From Perilla frutescens (taxonomy: Eukaryota > Streptophyta > Magnoliopsida > Lamiales > Lamiaceae): a DNA stretch of 64,000 bases. Location: the NCBI GenBank assembly GCA_026008535.1, contig BRKX01000010.1, forward strand, positions 4,353,001 to 4,417,000. The letters run 5' to 3'. How positions within the stretch are numbered: position 1 is the stretch's first letter; each line of letters opens with the position of its first letter. The notes beneath the pieces are model-generated. The model searched no databases, was not told the DNA's origin, and saw nothing but the letters and a program-made list of their open reading frames with translations. Both the position numbers and the translations under genes were made by a program. Shown in pieces: positions 46,701 to 58,178 of this stretch.

Positions 46701-49408
46701 ATAGAAAAGTAAATAGTAAATGTTGTCCCAGCGATAGTAACAAAATGAAAATTATAAAAATAATATTATATATATATATATATATATTGAAACGGAGAGG
46801 TTTGCCTGTGGATGGTTTCCACAACAGGATAGCATAGAAGAGAATTATCTCTTCCTCTTGCCACAATGACAGAAAGCTCCTGTGTTCACATAGAGAATTT
46901 AATCATTATCCCCATAAAAAGTCTAATTTAGCAGAGATAGTTGAAAAACATATAGTGAGTGCATGTATGCCTCAGACAAACTTGAGCCTCCCTAAAACTC
47001 TAATCTGGCATATAAAATCTGCCAGTGGTTAAATTTTCAATCATTGGGACGTAACTTAAATTCTGGCATTCCTCGACATTAGCCAATAATTTGCTTATAC
47101 GGAAAATGGAAATAGACCTTTTCCTTTCCTTGTTTACAGAGCATTTGTGCGATCATAACAAGCACTCACAGAGAAAAAACAAGAAAACTCAGAACACAAT
47201 AGCAGCCTTGTAGTGAATTATATAACATTAGATGTGGAGAAGCTATTGCTTGTGCAATAGAAGGGTATATTAATTGAAAGAAGCTGCACATAAGCTAACT
47301 GCTAACCTTTACAAATGGTGCCCATTTCTCAACATATAGACCACGGGCATATCCTCCAAGGGCTGAAAATGGATAACAATCCAATTCAAAATAATTATTG
47401 GCAAAAAAAAGTGTGTACATCTATTTAACAGTTCTATATGGGAGTATGGGCGAAATTCCTAGTTTCACCTTATTTTTCCCAATATGTGATGCACTAAGAA
47501 TACCCTTTCCCACAGTAGTCTACATTCATTTCATCTCAGTTTCAACTTTCAACACCTAATATTGATGAATTTGTCTATTATTTCTTGAAATGAGCGTTTA
47601 AGTTGAAGCAAACTTCACATCCTGATTCAAGGATTCAATCTCCTTAGTAGGTATATCATAATGCAGACTAAAGTTCTTTATTGGGAAAACAAAACAATTT
47701 GTTTAGATATTAGTCACTGGAGTATTATTAATTGAAATGCGAAAACCAAAGAATTAAAATCAAGTATCAGGACTAATTAACACACACAAAAAAAAAAAAA
47801 GTCCTAATTCATGAAGGGAGTGGAGCATGTAATCCAACCAGCATAGCCAGCATGTAGAAAGAAAAGTTTATGCATTTCAAAGTACTTGCTTAATACCATT
47901 CACTGCTGAAGAAATCTCATCTTCATTTTTAGCAACAGCATTGCCTCGTCCATCATAAGCCAACCTTCTGCTCTTAATCATAAGAGGATAACCAAATAGG
48001 TCTGCCGCTCTTTTAGCACCTTCAAGATCATCGATCTGCACAGACATTTTCCATGGGCAATAACATTTATATTCAGTTAATACTCAACTTAAATTTTGTT
48101 GAGTGATTTATCTGCTGATGTGAAATTTACCTGGACGAATTTAGGCAGTGGAATTGCATGTCTAGAAAAATGCACCTTCTGAAGGTACTTATCCTGTACA
48201 CAAACATGTTGCTCAAAGTTTAAGTTATCATACAGATAATAGGACCTGCAAGCAGAAACCCATAATATATTGCTTACCAGTAGATTAAACCATACATGTA
48301 GCATATAGAAATTTCAAATCTAAAATTCTTAATATTTATTACTGCTTCAATGCCTACGGAAGAGGATAAAAACCTGGATGATTCGAATTGTTGAAGCTTT
48401 AGGTTGGCAATCCACCCCTTGCTGTTCAAGCTTTTCGAGAGTTGCAGCATCAACATGCTCAATTTCAACAGTTAACACTCCACATCTACAAACGCAATCC
48501 AATTAGTATATTGAATTGCCCTTTTACATCAAAAGTGAAACAAATGTAAAATCCAACCTCTTGGCAAATGCTTCAACTGTAGCACTATCATCATAGTTTC
48601 CCACCATATGATAATGGCATAGGTTACTTGCTGGACAGTTCTCCATTGGATCTAGTATGACTACCTTTATAGCCAACTGGGAAGCTGCTTCGCATAGCAT
48701 ACGGCCAAGCTGCCCTCCACCAAGAACACCCACAACTGTTTCCGACAGCCCATGAACCTGTAACTCAGTTCTACTGAATCAAACATAGTGCACACTGAAT
48801 TAGCGGCACTTTGAATAGTAAACCAAGCAATCGTTCAAATTCCAGTAGCATCACATATAGCATCAAGAATGCACATTCAAGTAATAAAGATTTTTTCTTA
48901 GTCCTTGAGCCAATTAGATCTATAAGACCGCAATTACATCCTAGCCTACATGAATATCAATCTTACAGAGCACCATTCCAGTCATCCTAATTCCAGGTTC
49001 ATCAAATGAATCCCATACCCCCTCTTTCCATATTGTTATCAAAAACCAAACATGTGGCATGAATTCTTTCAACTTTCAACTAATAGTCAGAAGATAAACA
49101 TATGAAGAACAAAACACACTCCACCTGCAGCATGAGAAACGCATCAAATTTGAAAGGGCACCAAAAGCCGGAGAAGAAGAATAAATTCAACTACATTACT
49201 TGGAAGTAGAATCTTGAACTTCCAAAGAAGCTCTGCAATGAGTCGGAGGAGCCTTGAGTGACATGTTCCTCAACGACTTCACGTTCAAGTTCATTGGAAC
49301 AAAAGCACTCCTGTAAACTGCAGCTCTGTTAGGATTAAAGAAAACGAAGGAAGTTGTAGCAGAGGTGATCGCTGCTGAGCTTTCAGAAAAAGCCTTCACG
49401 CTCTGCAT
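43763..49408 (-). CDS. PUR6: Phosphoribosylaminoimidazole carboxylase, chloroplast (PurK-PurE fusion, PUR6/ADE2)
   Basis: A complete gene of sixteen exons, 1,905 nt, 634 residues: 49408-49200, 48770-48558, 48485-48374, 48193-48131, 48035-47897, 47362-47307, 46879-46806, 46653-46506, 46382-46209, 45850-45763, 45671-45555, 44825-44728, 44626-44509, 44420-44326, 44047-43941 and 43856-43763. It converts AIR to CAIR in plastid purine synthesis. The first 70 or so residues are a Ser/Arg-rich transit peptide. The PurK-type ATP-grasp half begins at VVGVLGGGQLGRM and includes SRRLAYDGRGNAV and LLNEVAPRPHNSGHHTIEA. The PurE half begins at PRVGIIMGSDSDLPVM and includes SAHRTPE and AGAGGAAHLPG, ending NATNAGLLAVRLLG and a short acidic tail. 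The 46879-46806 exon uses a GC donor. The exon 2 acceptor at TAG|AACTGAG was chosen because it alone keeps phase with exon 1. Confidence 0.96.
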
Positions 49409-49506
49409 TCTCTATCCAAACTAAATCTGCAGCTGCAGCTGTTCCATATAAAACAACAGTTTAAACAAAATATAGTTTTAGGCTTTTAGCAATGATTAAA
49501 AGTAGA

Positions 49507-49660
49507 GCTGTAAATGAGACGAATACTTCAAGCTAGAGTTCGGCTCATTTAAGTAAATACTCGGATCGAGCTTCAATTTCGCATACGAGTTCTGCTCGAG
49601 TAATAAAATTTGTGATTGAGCTCGACTCGAGCTTGACTAGATAATGAGAATTTTAGGTTC
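49507..49660. repeat. Decayed GAGCTCG-type repeat
   Basis: Begins AGAGCTGTAAATGAGACGAA and contains GTTCGGCTCATTTAAGTAAA and GAGCTCGACTCGAGCTTGAC. This is the terminal-array sequence of the element at 59697-61861 in a shorter, decayed form. It lies just upstream of PUR6. Confidence 0.7.
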
Positions 49661-50411
49661 GATTAAAAAGCTCCATAAAACGCTCGATACACAACTTGAT
49701 TAAAAGCTAGACAGACATGTTTTTTATTGCTAATTTGCTATCCCATTCCATGTGAATGTGAGAATTTAGAAACAGAAACAATAGTGCAGCTCAAAACTGA
49801 TTAGTTCGTTGCAGCTGAAATAGCAGTTTATAATGGTGGATAGACTATTAATTACTCCATTAGTAATTCAGTATTGATGCTAGGAGGAATAAGTTAACTG
49901 AACCATTACTCCATTAGTGATTTAATATGTTTCAATATTTGCAGTTTGCACTAAACCAAGTTTTAGACATACATTTTCTGCTCAACATAATATCAAAATT
50001 TCTAAGCCAAAGTAGTTACAAAAGTTTTCTACAAGGCATAACATTTATTAGAGTAATCCAATAACATTTTCCGCCTGATGCAGAATCTCACAAAGAAGAT
50101 GGAAGAAAGCCGGAAATTGCTAATTATCTCTTACTCTTTACGAAATTATACAAGTTAAAACATCGTTAGAAAGCAAGAGAATACAACACGTCGCTGCACG
50201 TCTTAGATTTTGAAGTTAACTTACAATGAAATTAGAAGGTGAGGAATCTATGTTGAAGGCGTACGGAGTAAGGAGTTCCGAGCATAAATTGAACGGAGGT
50301 TGTGATGAGATGACAGTTTAAATCGGACGGAGCTCCGGCAGCTGAAAGTGCGGCGCCACTCTGGTGGAGAGCGACGGGTTGCGGCGGTGCGGGGAAGGGA
50401 GAACGAAAGGG

Positions 50412-50434
50412 TTTTTTTTTTTTTTTTTTTTTTT
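50412..50434. repeat. Poly(T) run of 23
   Basis: An uninterrupted run of 23 T's between two copies of the word AACGAAAGGGTTTT (50402-50415 and about 50442-50455). The surrounding GC-rich sequence at 50320-50400 could be a PUR6 promoter or non-coding 5' exon. Confidence 0.8.
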
Positions 50435-50875
50435 GAGAAAAGAACGAAAGGGTTTTGAATTTGGGGGTTTTCTTTTATTTATTTTATTAATTACTTACTC
50501 TCTTAATTGTAATCTGGTAAATTACTTTACTCATAATTTATTTTAAAGTGTTTTTCTTATATAATGTATAAATCATAATTTACTCATATAATTATATCTC
50601 TTTTTTTTATCGATTATTCATTTTCTTTTTTATGTAATTGTCACCATGTTAATAGGTTAATTAGTAATTTAGTTCATTAATCATGTTAGTTTATTATTTT
50701 TCATTATAGATAATAAAAGTTTACTATATATAAATATTTCACCATCATCTAATTTGAATTCGAGTTTCAAAGCATTTTCTCTTACAAATCATAATTCACT
50801 TATACTGTACATAATTTTCTAACTGTTTTATCGATAATTCATATTCATAGGCATTGAAGCAGTAATGAACATTAA

Positions 50876-51277
50876 GGCCTTGTTTGTTTTTATTTCCAAC
50901 ATCAATTTTCGGTTTTCAGCATTTTCAGTTCGATTTACGAGGTGTATTGGTTTTTGAAAAAATTTAATGATTTCCTGATTAATGATTTAATGTTTAGAGT
51001 TATAGGTTTAGAAAATGGAAATATATTTGTTTGATTATATTTTTGAATTTGAATTTGTGGTTGTGATGAAAAGATAAATATTTGTGTGGTTATGATGAAT
51101 TGATGAATATTTAAATAATGGGTCCCACTATAATGATATATATATGATTGAATAGGTTATATAGGATTGAAAAAAGTGAAAACTGGAATTGAAAATGAGT
51201 AAAAAACAAACGTGTTTTCGATGTTTTGAATAGTAAAAGTAGGAAATTTCCATTTGGAAATGTAAACAAACAAGCCC
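50876..51277. mobile_element. Tourist-like MITE (PIF/Harbinger), 402 bp
   Basis: The left end is GGCCTTGTTTGTTTTTATTT; read inward from the right, the end is GGGCTTGTTTGTTTACATTT. Both sides are flanked by TAA (50873-50875 and 51278-51280), the Harbinger target duplication. Non-coding interior. Confidence 0.88.
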
Positions 51278-51396
51278 TAAGAATTTTAGATATGAAATTT
51301 ATATGTGCTATATCCTATATGTATGGTTTAATCTACTAGAAAGCTATATATTGTGTGTTTCTGTTTGCGGCTCCTATTAATTGAATGATAACTTAA

Positions 51397-52629
51397 TGTA
51401 ACACCCCAGATTTTGAAATAAGGATTTGAGAATTCTTAAGCGTGATTAAGAGATTAAGGAAGAGATTTTAATAAACTTTAAGGGAAGTTAGATGTAAGTC
51501 GCGGCTTTAGGGGTCATTTTTTGTGAAATCGTCTTTCGAAAATTTTGATCCTAACTTTGTTATGACCGATTTTAGTCTGGTTGGTTCAACCTAAGGAGTG
51601 TGTTGGTATTTTCAGAATTTTAATCTAAGATCATTTGAGGCCCCGGTGATGAAAATGGTATTAAAAAAGCAAATGAATGGTAATTTTCGCGTGCGTTCAT
51701 GTTTTGAGAAATTTACGAAATCCTCTTTGTTGATATGAGAGTCATTATGTCAAGCATATCTTATGGTAAATGACCCAAGGAATCCGTTCGCATTCACAGA
51801 TTGCCAATCCGAGGTCAATCGAACGCTCGGGAGCAAAATCTGTCAGTCTGAATGAATAGTAAAAATAATTTTTGAAAAGATAATATTTTCTCGTTTCTCT
51901 TCAGACGATCTCTTCTTCATCCCAAGTTAGATTGGTTCAATAGTGCTCGAGGCAACGAGTCTCTCGGTATTTTCAGATTTCGTGTATGAGGTCGTTTGGA
52001 CCTCGACATCGAATAAAGTAACTTTTAACCGAGCCCGGAATTATTTTAGCAGTATTTTTCTACTGCAATGGCTTCCCCCGGAAGCCATCACTTTTTCCTA
52101 TAAATAGAAGCCCCCCCTTCACTTCATTTCTCAAAGTTGAGAGAGAGAGTTGAGAGAGGGGGCTTCGAGTCGAGCGAGGGACATTCTTCGTGAGTGTTTC
52201 TCCGAGGCGACGAGCGGGGTGGCGGGGGAGAAATGCGGTGGGAAAAGGTGCTAGGGGCGCCATTAGGATGTAGTAGGCGGATCTACCGCAGCTGCGACTC
52301 AACGAGACACCGAGCTAGCCACCTTCCTTCGACGCACTCGACTCAGTTCATTCTTTTCGTCGACCTCGGATCCTATTTCTTTTTTGTTTTGTTTAAATTC
52401 CGCATTTCATTTTCGTTATTCGTTATCGTTATTATTTTGGCATTGTTATCTTTTATTTCGTTAATTCCATTCAAATCCGTTTAAGTTTTGTATTTCGATT
52501 CTCGTCGTTATTTCCGTTTAGTCTTTATTCGTAAACCCTTCTTTGGTAATCTTCCGCTTATTGTATTAATCCCTTAATTAACACTTCGTCCCCATTAATT
52601 AATCCCCCTCTCAAGACCAGGTTGTTACA
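51397..52629 (+). mobile_element. Solo LTR of a Ty3/gypsy (chromovirus-like) element, 1,233 bp
   Basis: Begins TGTAACACCCCAGATTTTG and ends AGACCAGGTTGTTACA. A perfect 5-bp target duplication CTTAA flanks it (51392-51396 and 52630-52634). A TATA-like CCTATAAATAGAAG lies near 52097, with GC-rich transcribed-leader-like sequence after it. TGTAACACCCC termini are common in plant gypsy LTRs. No internal region or second LTR is present, so it arose by LTR-LTR recombination. Confidence 0.92.
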
Positions 52630-52778
52630 CTTAAACTTTGAGCAACATGCTTGTGCACAAGATAACTAGATAAGCCTTCAGAATGTGCATTTTCTTATTC
52701 ATGCAATTCCACTGCCTAAATTTCACATCAACAGATAAATAACACATCAAAATTTAAGTTAGATATTAACCGAATATA

Positions 52779-52932
52779 GGGAAATTCTTACATACATGTT
52801 TGGGTGCTACCCAAAATCTAATACACTTTAAGAATTATTTATTATACATCACACATAATTTTAAAATATTGTATTAGATATTGGGGACCCCAATTTGGGG
52901 TAGTACCCCAACATGTATATAAGAATTTCTCC
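52779..52932. mobile_element. 154-bp MITE with inverted ends
   Basis: The left end is GGGAAATTCTTACATACATG; read inward from the right, the end is GGAGAAATTCTTATATACATG-like. The repeats continue through GGGTGCTACCC and GGGTACTACCCC. A clear target duplication was not resolved, so the superfamily is not assigned. Confidence 0.75.
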
Positions 52933-52966
52933 ACAAAATAATTAAGTCATAGCCTGACAACAAATC

Positions 52967-53720
52967 TGTTAGGAAAAACTATCAAGCCCTACATATATGA
53001 TTTTGATGAGATAACATGTCGAGTTGTTTTCTGAAAAACTGCAGGAGTTCCAAACTGAGAATCTAAAGTTGACCAAAAAGTTGCTCCAAAAAGAATTCAG
53101 TTGTAGCAAGAGTCAACAAGTAATGGAGCATGGTCAATCCAGCTGAAAGGATGTATCTACTAGTCAGAGAATAACCCAACTGAGGGTTAAAGCACATATG
53201 TCAAATCAACTTCAATCAAACTGACGGCCGAGTCAGTTAAGCCAAAAGAGAAGATAATCTAATTGAAGAAACTGACAGTAAGTCGGTTGAACTGAAGATT
53301 GGAAGCATCTAACTGATGGCCAAAATCAGATATCAGCCAGAATTGAAGTCAACCAACTAAAAGCTCAAGCTCAAAACCAACTGCTGACCAAGTTCAAAAT
53401 AAGACCAGTCAAACTGACAAACTTTCCAGCAGTTTGTGATCAGTTGAACTAGCAAGTAAGGTCAGAATAAGACCAGCTGAACTGACCAACTAGCTAACAA
53501 TTGTGATCAGTTGAACTGGCAAAGGAGCTCAAAAGAACAACCAACTGAAGCTATAGCCGAAACTAAATTGTTGAGCTCGGAATTGCCAACTGGAGCTCAG
53601 AATTTTCAACTAGAGTTCAGAACTGACAACTGGAGTTCAGAACAACCTTACTAAAGCATGGAACTACCAGCTGGAGAATCCCGCAGTTAATGCTCAACCA
53701 AAGATCTCAGCAAATTTAAA
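52967..53720 (+). mobile_element. LTR fragment, probably Copia
   Basis: Starts TGTTAGGAAAAACTATCAAG and soon has TTTTGATGAGATAACATG, a form seen at the start of many Copia LTRs in plants. It then becomes a run of repeated words related to GATCAGTTGAACTGGC and AACTGACCAACT (53230-53660). No right end (CA) or internal coding region was found. Confidence 0.5.
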
Positions 53721-53721
53721 C

Positions 53722-53913
53722 ATATGGGCAGAGCCCGACAGATGCTTGAATGTGCCTTCAATGGCTAGTATAGTGTCTGAAGGCGGATATCGTCCCACGA
53801 GGAGTGATAACTCTTCTATCCTAATGCGTATCCTTTTGGAACTTGAGAGAATTACTGTCACTAATTCGTTTCTACAACTTAATATAAAACAGAACTAAAC
53901 GTAAACTTGATTG
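53722..53913 (-). mobile_element. Fragment of the 59560-63237 LTR family
   Basis: Matches 59594-59694 followed directly by 61862-61950, beginning ATGGGCAGAGCCCGACAG and including CTTTTGGAACTTGAGAGAAT and CAACTTAATATAAAAC. It lacks the LTR end (TGACACACC) and diverges at its right side. At 53817-53830 it is the empty-site version of the insertion at 59697-61861. Confidence 0.85.
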
Positions 53914-53929
53914 AGAATGATTTGAGCAT

Positions 53930-56490
53930 GTATAGCATGATTTGAATGAGCATGTGTTTTGGAGATTTTCAAGCTTTATTTTGACCAATGTTGAGCTGTG
54001 AGAATTTTGAGCCTATAAGACTGTTGTCTTAATTTTTGTTCTTGTGTGATTGGTTGTCTTTACACTTGTTTCTCTAGAACTTGAATATCGTCTTACTTGA
54101 GATTGAGTTTATGTGCTTGAAGTAAGAGATGATAATAGACCATCTTTTCTTTAGCTATTTATCCCATACACTGTCCTAAATTCATTATATTCCTTTGCAA
54201 GCCCTCTTGTGCCTAATTGCCTTTTCTTTGGAAGCCTATTTGGGATGTCATTTGTTGATTCTTGTGCAGAAATAGGAAGAAGGGTAAGAAATTTTGAAGT
54301 TGGGATGAAGAAGAAAAAATGGTGATAATTGGTGATTTTTGTTGGTGCACAAAAAAAAAGTGCTATGTGAGTGTTGAAAAGAAAAAAAATGAAAAGAGCA
54401 CTAAAAAAAGAAAAAAAATGTGAAAAGTGCCAATAAAAATAAATAAAAAAAGAGACCAAAGGTCCATGAGTTGAAAGAAAAAAAAAATGGATGATTTAAA
54501 GTTGTGTAGAAAGAAGTTGGAAAAATTCCAACTTGTGCATGATGTGATAAGTAGTGGGGAATAGAAAGTAAAAGTGGTGGATTGTGTTACAATTGTTGAG
54601 TCACTTTAGCCAAATATTCCTAGCCTTAACCCAAGCCTACATTACAACCTTAATAAAGTCCTATTTGATCTTAATTTGAGCACATTTGTTTGTCAGTGGA
54701 GAGTTGAGATTGCATGCAAGCCTATGGTAGATCAAGTGTATAGTTTAATGTTTCGATGAGTGTTTATCCTTATTTTATCACACTTTGAGTGTTTGAGCGA
54801 AACACACACCCGTGAGGATCATTGGCTTGAATTTTTGCTCATTGAAATCTATAGCATGTGTTCATGATTTGAGTGTTGTGCTTGTTTATATCGTTCCCAA
54901 TTAGATTTTCGAGGTTGTGGATGCTATATTATAAATTGTAGAGTTATATATTGTTTGAATTCTAAGTTTGGTTTTGTTCTTTGTTTGGGGACAAACAATG
55001 TTTTAAGTTTGGGGAATTTGATAACCTCATATTTTACATGTGTTTTGAGGTACATTTGAGTGGTATTTGATGGGCATTGCATGCATGAAGTGATAAGTTT
55101 TGCATTGTTTTCTATGTTTTGTGCAATGTGACGTGTTTGTTCATTGTGAAGGGAATCAATGCCATTTTTTGTGTGAACTTCAAATGAGCTTGGGAAGACC
55201 TTAGAAAGATGGGAAATCAAGTTAGGAATGCGTTGCAAAAGGAATCGGGTCATTCGGATGAGAAACGAGTGAGAACGAAGCAAAACAGTGAGAGGCTGCC
55301 GGATGCTGAAATTACCCGTGACCGGACTCGCGACCCAGGGAGTCGCGAATCGTGGTCGCGAATCACTTGTGTTCCCCTTTTTCTGCACGGTCACGACAAG
55401 GGCCGAGTTCTCCTTTTTTTATTCGCAACCTGGTCGTGAATTTTCTGCCACGTCAGCGCCACGTCATGCCATGTGGATTCGCGAACCGAATCGCGGGCAC
55501 CCTGGTCGTGAATCTGATCACGAGTCGAGTGGGCCTGTCTAATTTTTTACCTATTTTTGGGATTTTCTTAACTTGGTATTTAAGGGTTTCCTTGGACGAA
55601 AATTACACACAATTCCACCTACACAAAAGTTGCCACCAGAGGTTTTCTGCAAAGAAAAACAGACGCGAAGAACAAGACGAAGGGATTCAAGAGCTTTCAA
55701 GATTAGAGACAAATTAATTCTTTCGGGTTTTATTTTCTCCATTCTTAGAAATACAATGTTTACCTTGCGGATTGTTTTAGTTATTTATTTTGACATGGAT
55801 AGCTAAAACTCTAGTATTCTATGGTTGGATTATGAGTTATTTATGAAGTTCTTTTAATTCATTTTATTTGGTGTTTATGATTTGATTATTCCTGCTTTTC
55901 TCTGTATTATTTACCTGATCACTAAATGATGCAATCTAATGTGTTAATCCATAATTCGAGAGATGAGTTTTAACACAAGATCTAGAATAATTAACTGGTT
56001 AGTCAATATCACTCGAGAGAGTTGCAATTAATTTAGAGGACAATAAATCTTTGGAACCATTAGGAGTTGCACAATAGGTATTGAACGGACACGTTAATAT
56101 TTGTTGTGTGATCTACAATCTAGGCACTTCGAGAGAAGATTTAGAATACATGAGTGATTGTTCTAGCATGATTTAAATCCCAACATATACACTAAATGAA
56201 TTGATTAAGAGAATGAATTAAATAATGAGTATCCAATCCTAGAATACGTCTTTTTTTCAGTGTTTGATTTTCCGTGTTGATTGCTTCTGTGGTAATTTAG
56301 TTTATTTATTATTATCAGTTTTTATTTAGTTAAATTAAATCATAGTTGGTCATCTAGATAACTGTGAGAGATTAAATTAGATAACTAGTAGATTAATTAT
56401 TAAATCCTTGTGGATACGATACTCTTGTTCACTGCTATACTAGAAGCATCACTGTACACTTGCAGTTTAGGTGAAAATAAATACCGAACA
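53930..56490 (+). mobile_element. Ty3/gypsy (Athila/Tat-like) 3' end with LTR
   Basis: The non-coding 3' internal part (to 55018) has the AAAAAAAGTG-rich stretch and TTTGGGGACAAACAATG followed by a polypurine-like AAGTTTGGGG, typical of the 3' end of Athila/Tat elements. The LTR begins TGATAACCTCATATTTTAC at 55019 and contains a CCTTGTGGATACGATACTC word near its end; I place the end at CA, 56489-56490. It directly abuts the truncated - strand element, which suggests insertion into it or a rearrangement. No polymerase sequence is seen. Confidence 0.7.
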
Positions 56491-57300
56491 TGGCTCAACT
56501 CCGGTTGGTCTAACCGGTTCGTCGAACTCGCTTCCTTCCGATGCCACTCCCTCTTCTTCGAATTCCTTCTCCGTGGTTTCATCCCTCAACTCCAATTTCT
56601 TCTTTACTGTGGACACAATGGGAGGCTGACCTTTCTTTGGCTTTAATAGGGATTTCCCTATTGTGACTTTGCTGGGTTCCTCCTTCCTTGTCTCTATCCC
56701 CTTCTTAGCAACCTGGCTTCTGGGGGAGATCTTTCTCCCTAGAGATACCTGTGAGGCTTCCGACTTCTGTGAGGGATACGCTTGTGCCTTTTCTGACTCT
56801 TCTTCGGCATTAAGGGATTTTTTAGATTCTTCCGGCTGGGTTTCCTCGCTGTCTTCTTCAGATCCACTTTCCTGCTCAGACTCTGCCTCTTCTTCCTCTT
56901 CCTCAATCACTTTCTCTTTGCCCTTATCTTTCTTTTTGCTCACTTCTTCTTCCTCTCTGTTTTTGTCTTCATCTTTTTCATCATTTTTCTCCTCGTCCGA
57001 GGGCTCGTCCATGGCCTCATCCTCTTTCTCTTCTTCTTCCGCCTCCTCTTCTACTTTTGGCTCCTTTGCTGGCTTTTCCTCCATGTTTGATTCTTTTTCA
57101 ATTTCTACTTCTGCTTTTGGTTGTTGCTCCGCATGTACCGGATCTGGTCTTTTGGCTGGTTCAGGTTCTTTTTTAGTCTCCTGAATGAGGGCTTCAAGGA
57201 TTTTCTTTTCCAATACGCGCAAATCGACCTTCGGGACCTGTGGCTTCTTGGCAGGCGGTTTCTTCGAATCTTTTGCAGGAGCTTCCCGCTTCTCTATCGC
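56467..57300 (-). pseudogene. Acidic/lysine-rich reading frame after the gypsy protease
   Basis: On the - strand, beyond a frameshift near 57300, a frame of about 275 codons reads EAPAKDSKKPPAKK, VPKVDLRVLEKKILEALIQE and then a long Glu/Asp/Lys/Ser-rich tract (for example EEEAEEEEKEDEAMDEPSDE at about 57070-57000). After it come more basic words (SKVTIGKSLLKPKKGQPP) and DEPVRPTGVE, ending ten codons inside the neighbouring LTR. It occupies the place where a gypsy element would have reverse transcriptase. Open for over 800 nt, it has no enzymatic motif that I recognise. It could be a captured host exon, an extended Gag-Pro linker or a family-specific domain. Confidence 0.6.
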
Positions 57301-57643
57301 ATGTTAATGTGCCCTTATCGACATTAATCTTGGTGTGTGCTGTCTTTATGAAGGGTCTACCCAACAGCATACATGAGGCTTTCTTGCTGGTTGCGCCCAT
57401 ATCCAGGATGTCGAAGTCCGCCGGGAAGATCAAGTCTTTCACTTTTATCAACACATCCTCCAATATGCCTTCTGGAAACACGATGGATCTATCTACTAAC
57501 TGGATCACTGTTCTTGTCTCATTCAATGGTCCTAGTTCCAGTTCTTCAAAAATCGTTAAGGGCATAACATTGATGGACGCCCCCAAATCAAGCATAGCTT
57601 GATCGATTTTCGTTCTCCCGACTTCACATGGAATGAAGAACAT
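57194..57643 (-). pseudogene. Gypsy aspartic protease region
   Basis: Contains the active-site stretch LDLGASINVMPLTIFEEL and LLGRPFIKTAHTKINVDKG, both standard for Athila/Tat proteases. The usual catalytic motif is D-T/S/L-G; here it is DLGAS. A TGA lies immediately upstream of the first methionine, in the frame CGDP*MFFIPC, and a frameshift near 57300 separates it from the acidic region. Confidence 0.88.
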
Positions 57644-58178
57644 TCATGGATCTCCACATTTCTTGGGAAGCTTTCTTTGTATCAGTGCTGAAACATTTTC
57701 ACTTATGACAACTTGAGCTTCCTCGGTGAATCGAGCCTTCCGGGTGTATAGTTCCTTCAAGAAGCGGGCATAACGGGGTACTTGCCTGATTGCATCCAAG
57801 AGAGGGACATTGACTTCCACCTTCCTAAAGATTTGAGCAGATCTCGATCCTCGGACTTCTTATTTTTCCTCAGTCTTCCTAGGAATGGTGGTGGAGTGAT
57901 GATTTTCTTCTTTTCTGGTAGTACTGGAGGCATCTTGGGTTCTTCAGCATGATTGTCCTTCATCGATTCTTCATCAGCTTTTCCTGGCGTGGCTTTCTTA
58001 AGGGCATTATCATCACTTTCATGTGGTAAGGGTTTACTCAGTTCCTTATCTCCCCTCAGCGAGATTGCATTTACATCTGCCATTGGATTAGCCTCAGTTT
58101 GCGAGGGTAGAATGCCCTTCCCTCTCTCCATTCGCGAAATTGCCTCTCTTAGTTGGGTAATTTGCGTACCCATGTAAT

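Noticed and set aside
56663..57184. Serine-rich + strand frame of 173 codons
   Set aside because: Antisense of the acidic/lysine-rich frame; runs of TCT/TCC mirror GAA/GGA codons on the - strand.
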